DNA of 64,000 bases from Adenophora triphylla var. japonica (GCA_022495995.1 JAFEMH010005379.1:62001-126000); one strand, 5' to 3'; positions 1 through 11,485 are shown, counted from the first letter of the stretch. Translations and numbers: made by a program. The notes: generated by a model from the sequence alone, not told the origin.

Positions 1-157
1 TGCATTTTATATGAATTGGCCTGTGAACATGGATTGACCTAGGAACTGTGATGTTAAAATGCATGCTCTTCGATGATAGGTTTTGACCTATCTTCTGCTT
101 AGGATGATCTTAAGAAATAGCACGAAATATTAATATTTGTGCCATGTTTTCTTGCAG

Positions 158-2195
158 GGATTGCGCACCCGTGGCTCCCCTGAGGTGATTGGCAGGCTAT
201 GGGAGAGCTTGCCGGGAAGCCAGGAGCAGATAGACTCGCCTAAGGGCATGATTTACGCCGCTGGGCTAGGGCAATTCTTTGAGATGGCGAAGGCCATTGG
301 AGGCACTCAGAGGAGTGTGGATCTGGTGAGGGCATTCAGAGAGTTTTGGTGGGAGACCACTCATTCGTTTCACTTCTCTTGGGGTGAGACGACGGTCACA
401 CCACTGGATTTTGCGATCATCACAGGACTGCCCTTTACGGATGAGCCGCTCTACATAGAGGAGCCTGCACAGGGAGTTGAGCCCCAGCCTATTGCTGATG
501 CTGATTTTATGGGCTTACTTGGTTTCGTTCCCCGGATCAAGAAGGGGAATGGATATGAGTTGGGCGAGCTACATGGCTTGGTTGGAGAGCAGAGCAGGGA
601 CTACATTGTAGTTGATGATCCTGTTGAGAGCCGGCTGAGAGCCGAGAGATTAGCGAGGGCTTTTGTATGGGTAGACTTTTCTGACATGCTGTTTATCAAC
701 AGCGCATCTACTGCCTTGATTTCGCTGTTGGAGCTTTTGAGAGCCTGGGACACCGTGGGGAATCTATCCTGGGGTGAGGCCGGTTTAGCTGAGATGTATT
801 TGGCCCTAGATGACGTCAGTAGAGGGAGGGCGAAGTATTTTACCTGCTGTCATCTGGCTTTTGAGGTATTCTCTCTCGCCTTGACCTCTTTTCTTTTGCG
901 CATTTCATTCTATCCTTTTTCCTTGTTTTGACTTCTTCTTCTTCTTTTTAGGCTTGGGCTTTCGAGTATTTTGGCTGTTACGAGTGGCAGATACAGGATG
1001 AGTTTCCTGCCACCACTTTTCCTGCTCTCAGACGGTGGACGAAGAGTGCCAGGAAACAGACTAGGACACCGGAGGGTTCGAGGTACAGGATTACGGCCTC
1101 GTACCATGATACGCTGAGGTGCTTGAGAGGGATTCCACAGAGGCTGAGTATGTTCCCCTGGACTGGCCGTTATGACGATCTGGATTTGGATCATGCTGCG
1201 CACTTGACAGAGTGTCGCAAGCTGTTGGTGGGTTTGTCTGGAGACGCCTTGTACTTAGGAGAGAGAGTGTACAGACAGCATGGGCCCAATAGGCATGCTC
1301 GGATCCCTGATGATCCTCCAGCTAGGATGTGGCTGCCTCGCCAGTTGGCGAATGTGGATGCTTTGATCGTAGGCATGGCGGCACATCTCTTCACAAGGGA
1401 TGGGGATTACACTTTGTACGTGGCTAGACATCTTCAGTCCCCACAGACCAGGGTTGGCTATGGTGCTCAGGGCGCGGGACCTTCGACTGGCTATGTGGCT
1501 AGACCTCCTTTGCCCCCGACTTTCATTGATTATCAGGGTGGCGGTCGCATGAGGCGAGCTCATATTGATATGTCACATACCCATCCTCATCTGGTGCTCC
1601 GCGAGGTTCTAGATCTGTAAGTACTGTTCCTTACGTCTTTTGGATTAATTGCATCTCTTTCTGTTATCAAGAACTGCATTCTGACACTTATTATGTCTGC
1701 TTGTAACAGGTGTCGGCTCAGGCTTACAGGCATTTGACCAGGGCTTATACCGGCGTTGTGGGCATGATTGGCAAGCTCCAGAAAGGTATGAGCTTTTGGA
1801 AGAATCAGTGCCGATCACAGGGTTCGATCGATATCTCTCCACCTGGCCAGCCGAGAAAGAAGAAGAGCCGCACTGATGACGCAGGCACCAGCGGGGGCAT
1901 TAGTGGACCGACGCCTCGGACGAAGAGGCCAAATGTGCCTCTTCACAGACCCATTGAGATTGATGATGATGATGAGGATGAGGATGAGGATGGTGGAGCT
2001 GAGACGGCCCACGTACTATGAGCTTGACTCCCCGTTATCACTGAGCTTGATGATTATTATCGCACGGAGACCATAGCTTATGAGGCACCTTCTGACGATC
2101 CCGACGATGAGCCTGAGGAGGTTGAGGATGACGGCGAGGATGAAGATGATGGAGAGGATGATGATGGAGAGGATGATGGAGATGACTCAGAGTAG
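158..2195 (+). pseudogene. Plant mobile domain (PMD/MAIN-like) gene carried antisense in element I
   Basis: The protein resembles the plant mobile domain family (PF10536; also called aminotransferase-like), with the marks FHFSWGETTVTPLDFAIITG, a YF-rich strand and LPRQLANVDALIVGMAAHLF. Exon-like blocks: 158-865 (after a TTGCAG acceptor, so the true start lies further left), 952-1618 (TTTTTAG acceptor; GTAAGT donor) and about 1710-2021. The first splice keeps frame; the second GT-AG join puts the third block one base out of frame. The tail ends in a long Asp/Glu tract to 2195 but needs two further small frame changes near 2020-2040, so I call it a pseudogene. PMD proteins are found both as host silencing factors (MAIN, MAIL1) and as transposon passengers. 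Position at the 3' end of a Tat element, on the opposite strand from gag, points to the passenger kind. Confidence 0.8.
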
Positions 2196-2540
2196 CCCCC
2201 TTTCCCCTTAGATTTTTATGACTTTTTGGTTATTGTACCCTTTTTGGGAAAACATCATGTTATTTTTGTTATGCACATCTTTTGGATTTGGTCTATTTTA
2301 TCTTGTATGTACATTGTTATGCATTTTGCACGCACTTATGAAATGACGATGGTATGATATTTGGCTTGAATTGAATGATTTGAATGGATTTTTGGCTTGA
2401 ATATGAATGCATGGGTGTACATGGGGTACAGGAACCTTCCCCTATGCATTTGAGAAGTGTATGACTGACATTTGCAGCTATTGACATGTCGGGGATTGCC
2501 CTGGGGAAAGCAGTATACTGCTGGTGTCTGATGTCTAATG

Positions 2541-2593
2541 TGGCTTGTTATGTCGCGCGACTTGGCTTGTTATGTCGCGCGACTTAGTAAGCC
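2541..2593. repeat. Two direct copies of a TATGTCGCGCGAC dyad unit
   Basis: A 23-bp unit containing the palindrome GTCGCGCGAC occurs twice back to back, and the second copy continues into TTAGTAAGCC. The same core plus TTAGTAAGCC recurs in the element I LTR at 11068-11090, 8.5 kb away, so the motif exists both inside the element and in its LTR. Confidence 0.8.
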
Positions 2594-4370
2594 TGAACTG
2601 TGCTTTTTAATGCCTTTAGAACTGGAATGGAATTGCAGACACAGGTTGGAATTGGGTGACCAAAAGAGGTCACCTACCTGGCCTCCTTGGGACAATGGCA
2701 AAGAGATATTTTGTCCCTTCCTATAAGGATGGAAACGGGGTGACCTAGGAGGTCAAACAACCGATCCTACTAGGAATGTGCCAAATCAAAAGGGGTGACC
2801 AATGTGGTCAAAAATTGGACTTTTATGAAAAGCTTGTACACCATTGGAGAATGGAGAAAGAGAAGATGACCAAAGTGGTCGGATGGCTGAACCTTTTATG
2901 AAAGGCTACCTACGTATCCCGGAGGAATCAAGCCTTGATCGTAGTTCAAGCTTCATCTAGACAGTTAGGAACGATGTCTAGGATCCTTGAGGTTTTGACG
3001 ATTAATAGAGGTTGTCACCTGAGGAAGCTAAAGCTTACGTCACTATCAAGTAGATAGAGGCAGCTATAACTGGAAAACTTGAGCATACTTCTCAATCTGT
3101 GATAGAGGTAGCCAAAGTTGGATTTTTGACAATTAGGAAACTGTCGCCTGGTGTTATCTTGTTATAACGGAAGTAACGAAGGCGATTTTGGGAGAAAATG
3201 TATTATTAGCAATTGGCACGTTACTTGAGCCTAGGGGTGATTTTTTCTTGGAAATAATGGTAGAGACTGGGTCTGGATGTACATATGGAATATGTTTAAG
3301 ACGGGTTTCAAACAGGTGGGGTTGTATCCCTTGGGTGCGGACTGAATTGCTGTTGTTGCTGAGATGTTGTCAACGTGGACTAGGATTCCCTCTTGGGCTG
3401 AGACTGTTTTTTTAAAACTCGGGTCTTGATTAAGGTCCTTTTCTCAGACTCTGGCATTTGAAGTTGATGTCGATAGGCTTTTATAACTAAAGACTTAAAG
3501 CAAAGGTCAAAGTGACCAAACCTCTTCTCTGAGGGTGGATGCAACTCATCGGAGCCCCGGTCTGAGGAAGAACTTTCTGCAAAGCCCCATGAAAGATCCT
3601 TTCACTGGCAAAGCCCCGGTTGGATGAACTGAGCAGGCGAAGTCTTAGGTTTTGAAGAAGTGACTTAATGAAGCCCCAATCTGATGACCTAGCGAAAATC
3701 CCCATATGATTGGTACTGCGGAAGTGATCCTGAGGTTGATTTGAACAAAACTGAATCCATCTAGGGACCTAGTGAAGAACCCGACGCGAACCCCAAAAAT
3801 GGCTAAAGAAGCCCCAGTTTAAAGGAATGCTTTGACAAAGTTTCGCGGCAGCCCTAATGCGAATTGTGGCAGAAGAGGGAAAACCTATCCTTCTCTCTCT
3901 CTTTTTTTTATTTTCTTTAGTCAATCAGTCAATCTTAAGAAGATGTGAAAGAAAAGATTCTCAGAAATACATACAGGGGCATATTTTTCGAAAGGTGGGA
4001 ATAGATCCCGATTTTGTGTTATTCCGATGGCCTTATTCGATGTAGGCACAAAACTCGCTTTGGGTTTGACTCTTTTGGGAGAGTATAAGCGTAGAGAGGT
4101 TTGTAAAAGTGTATGGAAGCCCCTGCTGACAGAAAATTAGTGTTTAGCACTATCTTTCCTAAGATGTAGAAAGAGAAGACTTGTCAAGACATCTGAAAAC
4201 TTGTTTTATTTACAATGATCACAAGATTGCTTAAAACCCTTTATTAATGTTCGGGTTATTCAACCATTAATCTCGATATGAAGAAAAACATTCTTATTAA
4301 TCATGAGGAGAAAGTCAACCAGTGTCGCGGATCAAGGTTGGCTGGTGTGAAAGAAAGGTTTGTGTATAGG

Positions 4371-4470
4371 GAGGTCATTAATGAGACCGGGTTTTCTGGA
4401 ATCTGACTGTGTCTATGGGAGAGGTCATTTGATGAGACCGGTTTTTCAGGAATTTGGATATGTTTATGAC
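4371..4470. repeat. 50-bp tandem duplication
   Basis: Two copies start with GAGGTCATT at 4371 and 4421, and both read on through GATGAGACCGG or AATGAGACCGG. It is an internal duplication in element I with no coding role that I can see. Confidence 0.7.
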
Positions 4471-4836
4471 CGGACCATTGCTGGTTGCCTACGTTCCCCT
4501 CATTGTGAGGAGCTCAGGTCGCCGTAGTTCGGCCTTGGCCGGACTGCTTTGGGAAATGGGATTTGTGGGTCCTTTAGTGAAAAGGTTTGGATGAGAAGAT
4601 GATGATGAGGCGTGGGCCTCGGGATGATTCCTTGACCAAGTCATTTTGGACGGCCGCTTCGATTGCTTCCTCTTTCATTGGGGGAGAAAGGAATTTGCAC
4701 GTGCCTACGTGCTTATGAAATGCTTCGGCTTTGCTTCGACCGCCCCATTGTTATCGACAACTTTCATTCTCTGAGCTTTGATTTTTGCCTCGTCCGTCAA
4801 GCTTTTGATTGGCGGTCCCTGGGTCCTTGGCCTCAT

Positions 4837-5055
4837 TTTTTTTTTTTTATATATGTGCAACCCTATTTTTGCCTAGACGCCCTTTTTTGGGATTTTCGGC
4901 CTAGCCCGCATTACTCTTTTTGCACTAAGATTTTTTTCTTTTTTTTTTTTTATGTGCAACCCCGTTTTTTGCCTAGATCGCCCTTTTTTTTTTGGGATTT
5001 TCACTTAGCCGGGTATTACTCTTTTTGCACTACATTTTTCTTTTTTTTTTTTTTT
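4837..5055. repeat. About 102-bp T-rich tandem repeat
   Basis: Two full units and the start of a third, each with an oligo-T run, then TGTGCAACCC, GCCTAGA, a second T run with GGGATTTTC, and TTACTCTTTTTGCACTA. The plus-strand reading frames here are phenylalanine-rich artefacts of the oligo-T. Confidence 0.75.
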
Positions 5056-5598
5056 ATTTTCTCGAAGCACTTGAGGGCCAAGGCGAGCCCTCGCTTGAAT
5101 TTTTCTTGACATCCTTGAGGTCGAAGGCGGTGCTCCTAGGTTGTTGTCGACACGGGGTCAATCTTTCGAAGCCGAGTGGCCTTTTGTTGTCCCTTGAAAA
5201 TGCCGCCGTCGTTGACTTGGTCAAAGATGAAGGTGGGGGCATGATTGGGAAAGTGTATGGTTTGATGAAGGCTTTTGTGAGGTAAGGAAAGTGTATGGGG
5301 AAGGCATTAGTTGACTTTCTCACACTGATTAATCGGAACGTGAATTATTTCGAGAGATTATTTGTTGAGCAATGCAAGTGATCATCTAAAATAAAACCAT
5401 TTCATTAAATGTAATGTAGGTGTGCAAATAATGTCTTAAGTCTAGTAAGAAAAGAAGAAGACTCTTTTATAGAAAATTGAAGATTAAATACAATGTCCGT
5501 AGAGGACTTGATTGAAAGAGAAAAGTACTAGAACCTACGAAGGTTGACTGAGAGACTATATTTTTTTTTTACTCAAGGATAGGTAATCCCTAGACTAG

Positions 5599-6219
5599 CT
5601 ACTCTTCGCGGGTTGGACTGCCAGGTAACTTGAGCTTTCCTTCGTAGATCAGCCACTGAATTTCTTTCTTCAGATCCAAACACTTGTCTGTCACGTGACC
5701 ATAATGCTTGTGGTACTCGCAGAACTTGGTCCTGTCAACTCTACTGGGGTTTCTTGGCTTATAATTCTCGAGAGGTGTGAGAAGGCCTCGTTTCACCAAA
5801 TCATCGAAAACTTTGCTCATGGGCATCCCAAAATCATCAGGCTGACGTTTCTGACCTTGCACTTCCTGAATTGATCTCTTACCATAACTTTCTGTTTTTG
5901 GCCCATGGAGGTTCTCGAGCTTCCCGTCTTCTATCAAATTCTGGATCTCATGCCTCAAATAGGTGCAATCATCAGTGTCGTGCCCAGGGTATTGATGGAA
6001 AAGACAATGCTTAGACTCATCCACCCGAACGTTGGGGTTCTTGGGCTTCCAATTCTCCAGTGGCTTTATCAGCTTTTCTTTCATCGCCTCTTCCGTAATC
6101 TTGCTTAAAGGCTTCTCCGCATTGTCAAAATGAAGGGAGCGGGGTTTTCGGGAGACATTGTTGTTCTCAAGACTTGGAGTTCCCATTGTCCGATTGGTTC
6201 CATTGTTGGATTTGGTCAA
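5599..6219 (-). pseudogene. Tat/Ogre gag C-terminal fragment with two zinc-finger-like motifs
   Basis: The minus-strand reading frame carries two matching blocks of about 85 residues. Each contains a Cys-His cluster of the form C-x2-H-x4-GH-x-T-x2-C followed by a conserved helix: CLFHQYPGHDTDDC with LRHEIQNLIEDGKL, and CEYHKHYGHVTDKC with LKKEIQWLIYEGKL. This cluster is the usual C-terminal gag finger of Tat/Ogre elements, where it binds packaged RNA. Two fingers per protein suggests an internal duplication. The frame stays open upstream toward about 6.47 kb but loses similarity there, and the Retrotrans_gag core is missing. The fragment is therefore a remnant of a particle protein rather than a working gag. 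Confidence 0.75.
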
Positions 6220-6840
6220 GGAGGCTACGACACTCTTTCCTTTGTGAGGAACCGGTGCCGATATGGGTACGGTTGCCGTTTGACGTTGGTGGCATTCGGG
6301 TTATGCTTGGTGGAGTCATTTCCTTGCCTAGTTCGACATCCGGGTCAAGGGAGTATTGATACTCATCATGAAGTCAAACTTCTCTTGCATTTGTTTCACT
6401 TGTTCCATCAATATTGCCACATGGGGTCAACGGGGACTCTCGAGTTACCGGCACTCGCAATGTGACTCTTATCGCAGAGGGAACCACAAGAGCAAACCGA
6501 CGGCCGAATTCATTAAGTCCGGTAGGTGACAAACTGAAAACTTGAATCATCCTTTTCGCAACTCATGATTGCATTCAGGTGGGTATAGTGGCTTCAGAAC
6601 ATAGCCACATAGCTCGAACCGATTATGTGAAGCCGGAGTATAGGCAGTGTATTGGCCGAACCGAGGACAGTGGGGTGAAGCCTAATCCGTTACGAGGAGC
6701 CGAGGGCGATGGAGCCCTGATGAGCTGGGATGTTGGAAAGGACTAAGGAGGAGTGGTCCTTGACAAGGGAGCATATGCGGATGGAGGAAGGTATTGGTTA
6801 TAGGATGGAAGGTCTTGGTTATAGGATGAAGGGACCGAAA

Positions 6841-7005
6841 TCACTGCTTCGAAGTCTCATCTTCGACCACTACTAGAGAACCGTTCGACTCAACTGTGAC
6901 CTGAACTCCATGACGACGGAGTGCGTCGATAAGCATGGCTTGCTGTTCCTCATGAACCTTATGGGCATTTTCCAAAGCCAGGATTAACTCTTCCTTCCTA
7001 ACCAT
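6841..7005 (-). CDS. Short 54-codon frame, probable gag N-terminal remnant
   Basis: A complete small minus-strand frame from ATG at 7005 to TGA at 6841-6843. It starts MVRKEELILALENAHKVHEE and continues as a charged amphipathic helix ending in an acidic stretch. It lies between the leader minisatellite and the gag fingers in the right order and strand for the beginning of element I gag. I do not recognise a named domain; its assignment to gag rests on position and composition only. Confidence 0.4.
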   Translation of the reverse strand: MVRKEELILALENAHKVHEEQQAMLIDALRRHGVQVTVESNGSLVVVEDETSKQ

Positions 7006-7271
7006 CTGATTTCTGCACCCTCACCGTTTTTCACCCGCCATTCGACTTTTGACGATTCTCCTAAGGTTTTCTGCACTAAAAAGCCGGCCGGTATTCTAGC
7101 CCACTTCTTTCTCGCTGCGGGAAAGGGACAGGCAAGGTTTAGACTCGGGGATAGGTAAGGTTTAGACTCGAAGGTAAGTGTTTAGGCTAAAGGCTCAAGT
7201 AACATGCACTTATTGCTTAAGTTTTTACTCAAAACACATTTTCTCCTAATCCTAATTGATCGGAAAAGATG

Positions 7272-7665
7272 AGACCTTGAAAGGTCAAGATTGGAAAATT
7301 GGAAGATCGGACCGAGGAGGTCTCGATTAGGATTTTGACCATGAAAGGTCGAGATAGGAAAATCGAAAATCGGACCGAGGAGGTCTCGATTAAGGATTTG
7401 ACCATAAAAGGTCGAGATAGGAAAATCGGAGATCGGACCGAGGAGGTCTCGATTAAGGATTTGACCATGAAAGGTCGAGATAGGAAAATTGGAAATCGGA
7501 CCGAGGAGGTCTCGATTAGGGGTTTGACCATGAAAGGTCGAGATAGGAAAATCGAAAATCGGACCGAGGAGGTCTCGATTAAGGATTTGACCATGAAAGG
7601 TCGGGACAGGAAAATCAGAAATCGGACCGAGGAGGTCTCGATTAGGGATATCAGAGATAGGAAAA
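7272..7665. repeat. 63-bp minisatellite, about six units
   Basis: About six near-identical units carrying GACCGAGGAGGTCTCGATTA and a 'ttgaccATGAAAGGTCGAGAT' segment. The period is exactly 63 bp, a multiple of three, so frames stay open through the array on both strands and encode 21-residue repeats. That is a consequence of the period and not evidence of a gene. Tandem arrays in the leader between PBS and gag are typical of Ogre/Tat elements. Each unit also has small inverted pairs (GAGGTCTC; GACC...GGTC). Confidence 0.9.
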
Positions 7666-7679
7666 TGCAATTATGATTA

Positions 7680-9212
7680 CATTAATTGTTCAAGTTTACT
7701 TAAAATCATGTCTTTTATTAATTCCTATTTGGTTGGAAAAGGGGGGTTTGCCCTTCTTTTTCGCAACTACTCTAGATCCTGGATCAGTGGGTTCCGTCAC
7801 TACGTCTATAAGCCCCTCGTATTCCACCTGTATTTCGACCTCCCAGGGTGGACATCCCCGGGCGAGGGTCCTATAGGGCACGCGGATCCCACCGACCGAG
7901 AGTAAAGAACGCTCCTAACGGGTCTAGCGGGTCATAGGAACTTTCAACGCACGAGCGATGCGGATTATAGTCAAGGCAATACCGGGAAAGTCTCGTCTTT
8001 CTGCCTTGATAGAATTTTGGCAGAATTTCGCTTGAGCGAATGACGTTTTGACTTTCGGTAATGTCCGAGAAGATAATAGGCATGGGTCGGGCGGCAAAAG
8101 CCGGATGACACAAAGTGTCACATTGAACTTCGTTGCATACGCGGGCGTGAGTCGGAATTGAAGTCAATGCGGGTCAAGATCTTGCCAATTTTTCCTTGTC
8201 GGAATTTTGGCAGAGCTTCGCTTGAGCGAAAGATCTTTTGATTTGTTGGCAAAGACTCGGTCTCGACTCTTACGCATTCCGTGCGGGTCAAGGTCAAAGT
8301 CAATGTCGGAGTCAAGATCTCGCCAATTTTTCCTTGTCGGAATTTTGGCAGAGTTCCTCTTCCGTTATGAACTAAGGCTTGACCTTTACGAGGGTATGCA
8401 ACTGGGCTATATGACACGGACTAGACCAAAAACCAACCAAAAAGTCACGGTTTTTTGAAACGTGTGACACGGGTGTGCATTGGTCGACACTTTGGCCGCC
8501 ATGGGGAGGTTGGGATGATTCCGTGCGCGCCGGGAGCATCGTAAGGCTGTCAGTGGCTGCAGTTTGGAACCACCCTCGGGTTTGAAGGACGTGCGTGCAA
8601 AGTGTACAGGATATATCAGTTGCGCGTAGTGTGCGGTCTCCTAAAACTGTTCCTTTTTGAGTTAAAACAGAGATTTTCATAAATGTGTTTTAAAGGAATT
8701 ATTTTCGGGACGGGAAAATGCAACACGTAAGCACGTAAATTTTAAGGAGCCCCGATCGGTCATGGAGGTGAGTAGCCCCAAGCTGCAGGGTGCCCAGATT
8801 AACCATGATTTTCCTGGTGGAATTGCCCGAGGTCGCCGGTTAAAATCCAAGGAGGATTGAGCCGTACGGCCGCATGGATCAATTTTCCAGGTTCCACTCC
8901 TTTGCTATTTTTCGGGTTGTTTCCCGTTCAAAGTATGCACAGATTCCAAGATGCAAATGATGCAATGCAAGGTAAAGAAAGCAAGCACGATTAATGAAAT
9001 AAGCGACGGGAGTCTAACACGCTCAAAGAGAAAAGCTTTCTTTTATTTTTTCAAATTTTTTTTTCGAAAAGGGATACTGGTACGTGGGATTGTTAAACCA
9101 CCGGTTATCCCAACTCCCACATCAGGGAGTGTACAGGAAGGGTAAGTGGTTTCCACCTATATACCGAGTATCGATTTTTGTTTTGAAAATAAAAGCTTTT
9201 CTCCTTTGGGAT
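7680..9212. other. Element I untranslated leader with partial repeats
   Basis: Between PBS and minisatellite. A segment containing GTCGGAATTTTGGCAGAG occurs at about 8196 and 8334, with a related copy near 8000. The near-palindrome TTCGCTTGAGCGAA appears at 8028 and 8216. No credible protein or RNA gene is seen. Confidence 0.55.
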
Positions 9213-9231
9213 ATCCCCAACGGAGTCGCCA
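9213..9231 (-). other. Primer-binding site of element I
   Basis: The minus strand reads TGGCGACTCCGTTGGGGAT directly after a 3-base spacer from the LTR end. TGGCGACTCC-type PBS sequences complement the 3' end of a tRNA (Arg in described Ogre elements). A second GGAGTCGCCA copy lies inside the LTR near 9310. Confidence 0.8.
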
Positions 9232-9929
9232 AACTGTGAATGTGTGCCCCAAATTTCTTGTTTATTGGAAATTCACGCGAGTTTGAAGACATCCGCTTTA
9301 ATTTGAAAAACGGAGTCGCCACGCCATTTTGATTACCTCAAAACTTTGAAAAAAAGGTTTTATGGGTTCGGAGGTGAAGTTACCCCTTGGGAAGAACGGA
9401 TCGTCGTTCACCCAAGGTGCCTTGCCGGAGCAAGTCTCCCAAGATTTCATTAATCGTGCTTGCTTGCGTGCTTTCTTGTGTGCATGTGTTTGAAAATAAA
9501 GGAGGGAATGTCCCAAGTCGTCTTCCGGACGTACAAACCATTTATTGGTTGTCGCTCGGGATTTCTTGGATTTTATGTATTCGGGATTATGATCCCGTCC
9601 TCATCTTGGACTTGTGATCATTGCATTTTTAACCTCGGGACTTGCATGATCAAGAGAATGACTCTCTTTATAGTCAAAGATGAGGTTCTTTAGAAAAGGA
9701 GGGTCCTTAGCCCATCAATCCTACACTTTAAGATGGTCGAGCTCATATAGATGCTTCATACTCATCTTAAGTGATAATCGGAGATATAGGGTTCAAGGTT
9801 GTCCCTTTCTAAAGAAATCATGAAACCTTTAATGGAAGGAACGATGTAAAGATAAGACCTTTACACCGGTCCGTTCCAAGGTTACTAATGGGGACATGGG
9901 GGAATGCATGATAAAAATGACACTTTAGT

Positions 9930-10290
9930 GAAAATATGACATTTTTAAGTTGCAAAGGATGCTTTTGATTGCAAATGGATGCTTTTTATGTAAAGAAATG
10001 ATTTTTGTGCAAAGAATGTATTTTTATGTTGGAAAATAGCATTTAATGTACAAATGATGCATGAAAATGGCAAAGAATGATTTTTTAATGCAAAGTATGC
10101 ATTTTTAAGTATGAAAATGAGTTTTTGGGTGCAAAGAATGCATCTTTAATGTGAAAAGGGATTTTGAATGCAAAGGATGCAATTTTTAGTGCAAAAGGAA
10201 TGATTTTAATGCATGAAAATAGGATTTAGGTGCAAAGGATGCACCTTTATGTATGAAAATGGTATTTTAATGAAAAGATGACATTTTATG
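9930..10290. repeat. Degenerate ~40-bp tandem repeat in element I LTR
   Basis: Repeated phrases of the form TGCAAAGGATGCATTTTTA, TATGAAAATG and ATTTTAATG at roughly 35-45-bp spacing, about eight to nine degenerate copies. It has no coding potential. Confidence 0.7.
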
Positions 10291-10395
10291 TACATAGATA
10301 CTATCTAAATTGCAGATAGACATCAGATTATAGCATGATGGGGGTTAACATCAGATTACAGCTTGAAAATAGGAAGTTTCTGCAAACTGGCTATG

Positions 10396-10434
10396 TTTGT
10401 CGCGTGACATAGGTTGCCTATGTCGCGTGACATA
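10396..10434. repeat. Two TGTCGCGTGACATA dyads
   Basis: TTTGTCGCGTGACATA (10396-10411) and TATGTCGCGTGACATA (10419-10434) sit 23 bp apart. They belong to the same motif series as those at 11.06-11.25 kb and 2.55 kb. Confidence 0.8.
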
Positions 10435-11060
10435 ACTAGCCACTTTGCGAAGTCTTCGCATTTGAGATCTACACAGGTAACAAGGCCTTAAAATAGCCAA
10501 GTTACTTCACCAATAGGTCTCAGGAGCTAGTATTTCAGTAATGAACACTTCAAGAGGGTGTGGATATGAGGGATCCACACTCATCTCGAGTGTTCATGCA
10601 AAATCAAGTCAAACCGAGGCTTTTACATGAAATGTGATGAAATCAGATGTGGATCTATGAAATATTGAAGCTAAAGCATGCAACTTTAATCAAGATACAT
10701 CATTATTAACATATTTAGCATATAGATTTCATGTATAATGAAGATAGGGAAAGGAAAAGGATAAAAAATCGTTACCCTTGAAGACCACGACTCCCTATAT
10801 CAAGTTAGATATAGGGGCCTTCAAAACAAAGCAACTTACGGGACCGAAATCAAGCCTTATCTCCTTGAGAACCTTTGGTTCTTGGATGTGTGTGGAAGTG
10901 TGTGTGTGGGAAGTGTGTGTGGGATTGATTTGGGATTGATTTGGGAGGATTGTGAGGAGAGGATGCTTCTGGGCGTGTTCCCTATAGAGGGGGACTGAGG
11001 GGTGGAAAAGGGGTGCTCAAAATGAGAGGTGAAGGCCTCTATTTATAGGCTGCCTGCATG

Positions 11061-11312
11061 GGCTTGTTATGTCGCGCGACTTAGTAAGCCATAACCGTTT
11101 TCCTTCTGGAAACATGCAAGATGGCAAGCTTCTAGAAGTCTTCATGGCCTATTATGTCGCACGACATAAGTAGCCACTTCCAGATTCTTCTAGAAACATG
11201 CAAGGTGGCATGATTCTAGAACTCTCCCTGGCTGGTTATGTCGCACGACATAAGGAGCCACATGCAGTTCCTTCTAGAAACATGCAAGGTGGCAGTCTTC
11301 TAGAAGGAATTC
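11061..11312. repeat. Three tandem 84-85-bp units, each led by a TATGTCGC-CGAC dyad
   Basis: Units start at 11061, 11146 and 11230 with GGCTTG, GGCCTA or GGCTGG followed by TTATGTCGCGCGAC or TTATGTCGCACGACATAA, then AGCC. The second half holds TTCTRGAAACATGCAAGRTGG and a TTCTAGAA palindrome. The dyad and TTCTAGAA are the best-conserved parts, while the linking bases vary. Confidence 0.88.
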
Positions 11313-11385
11313 CATATAAAAGAAAAACGTGTTTCTTTGGCTCCAAGTAGTCCCTTTTTCCCTTAGATGATTTGGAACAGTTCCG

Positions 11386-11485
11386 GAATTGTTCCGGAAC
11401 TCTAGGAAAGTCCGGGGAATTACCGGAAGACTTACCGGAATTGCCGGGAAACTTGCCGGAATTGCCGGGAAACTTAACCGGAAGG
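11386..11485. repeat. CCGGAA/TTCCGG-rich tract
   Basis: Repeated TTCCGGAA-like and TTGCCGGGAAACTTG segments; the 21-bp phrase CCGGAATTGCCGGGAAACTT appears twice in tandem near 11455-11480. Dense in the palindrome CCGG. Confidence 0.7.

Larger units (their letters stand above)
2196..5560. other. Element I interior without recognisable coding sequence
   Basis: This 3.4 kb lies between the antisense PMD gene and gag, where an autonomous element would carry pol. I find no reverse transcriptase, RNase H or integrase motif on either strand. It holds short repeats: paired TATGTCGCGCGAC units at 2.55 kb, a run of AGCCCC-led segments at about 3.55-3.83 kb, a 50-bp duplication at 4.37 kb and two T-rich units at 4.84-5.05 kb. 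It is probably deleted pol plus 3' untranslated sequence. Confidence 0.55.

Noticed and set aside
4663..5109. Phe-rich plus-strand frame
   Set aside because: It comes from oligo-T runs in a tandem repeat and has no recognisable domain.
2196..5560. Hidden pol gene of element I
   Set aside because: Searched both strands by eye for YVDD/FIDD-type, RNase H and integrase motifs; none was found.
7272..7665. CRISPR-like direct repeat array
   Set aside because: The units are adjacent without unique spacers, and the genome is a plant.
7182..7676. Long overlapping frames on both strands over the 63-bp minisatellite
   Set aside because: They exist because the period is a multiple of three. No start context, domain or non-repeat portion supports a gene.
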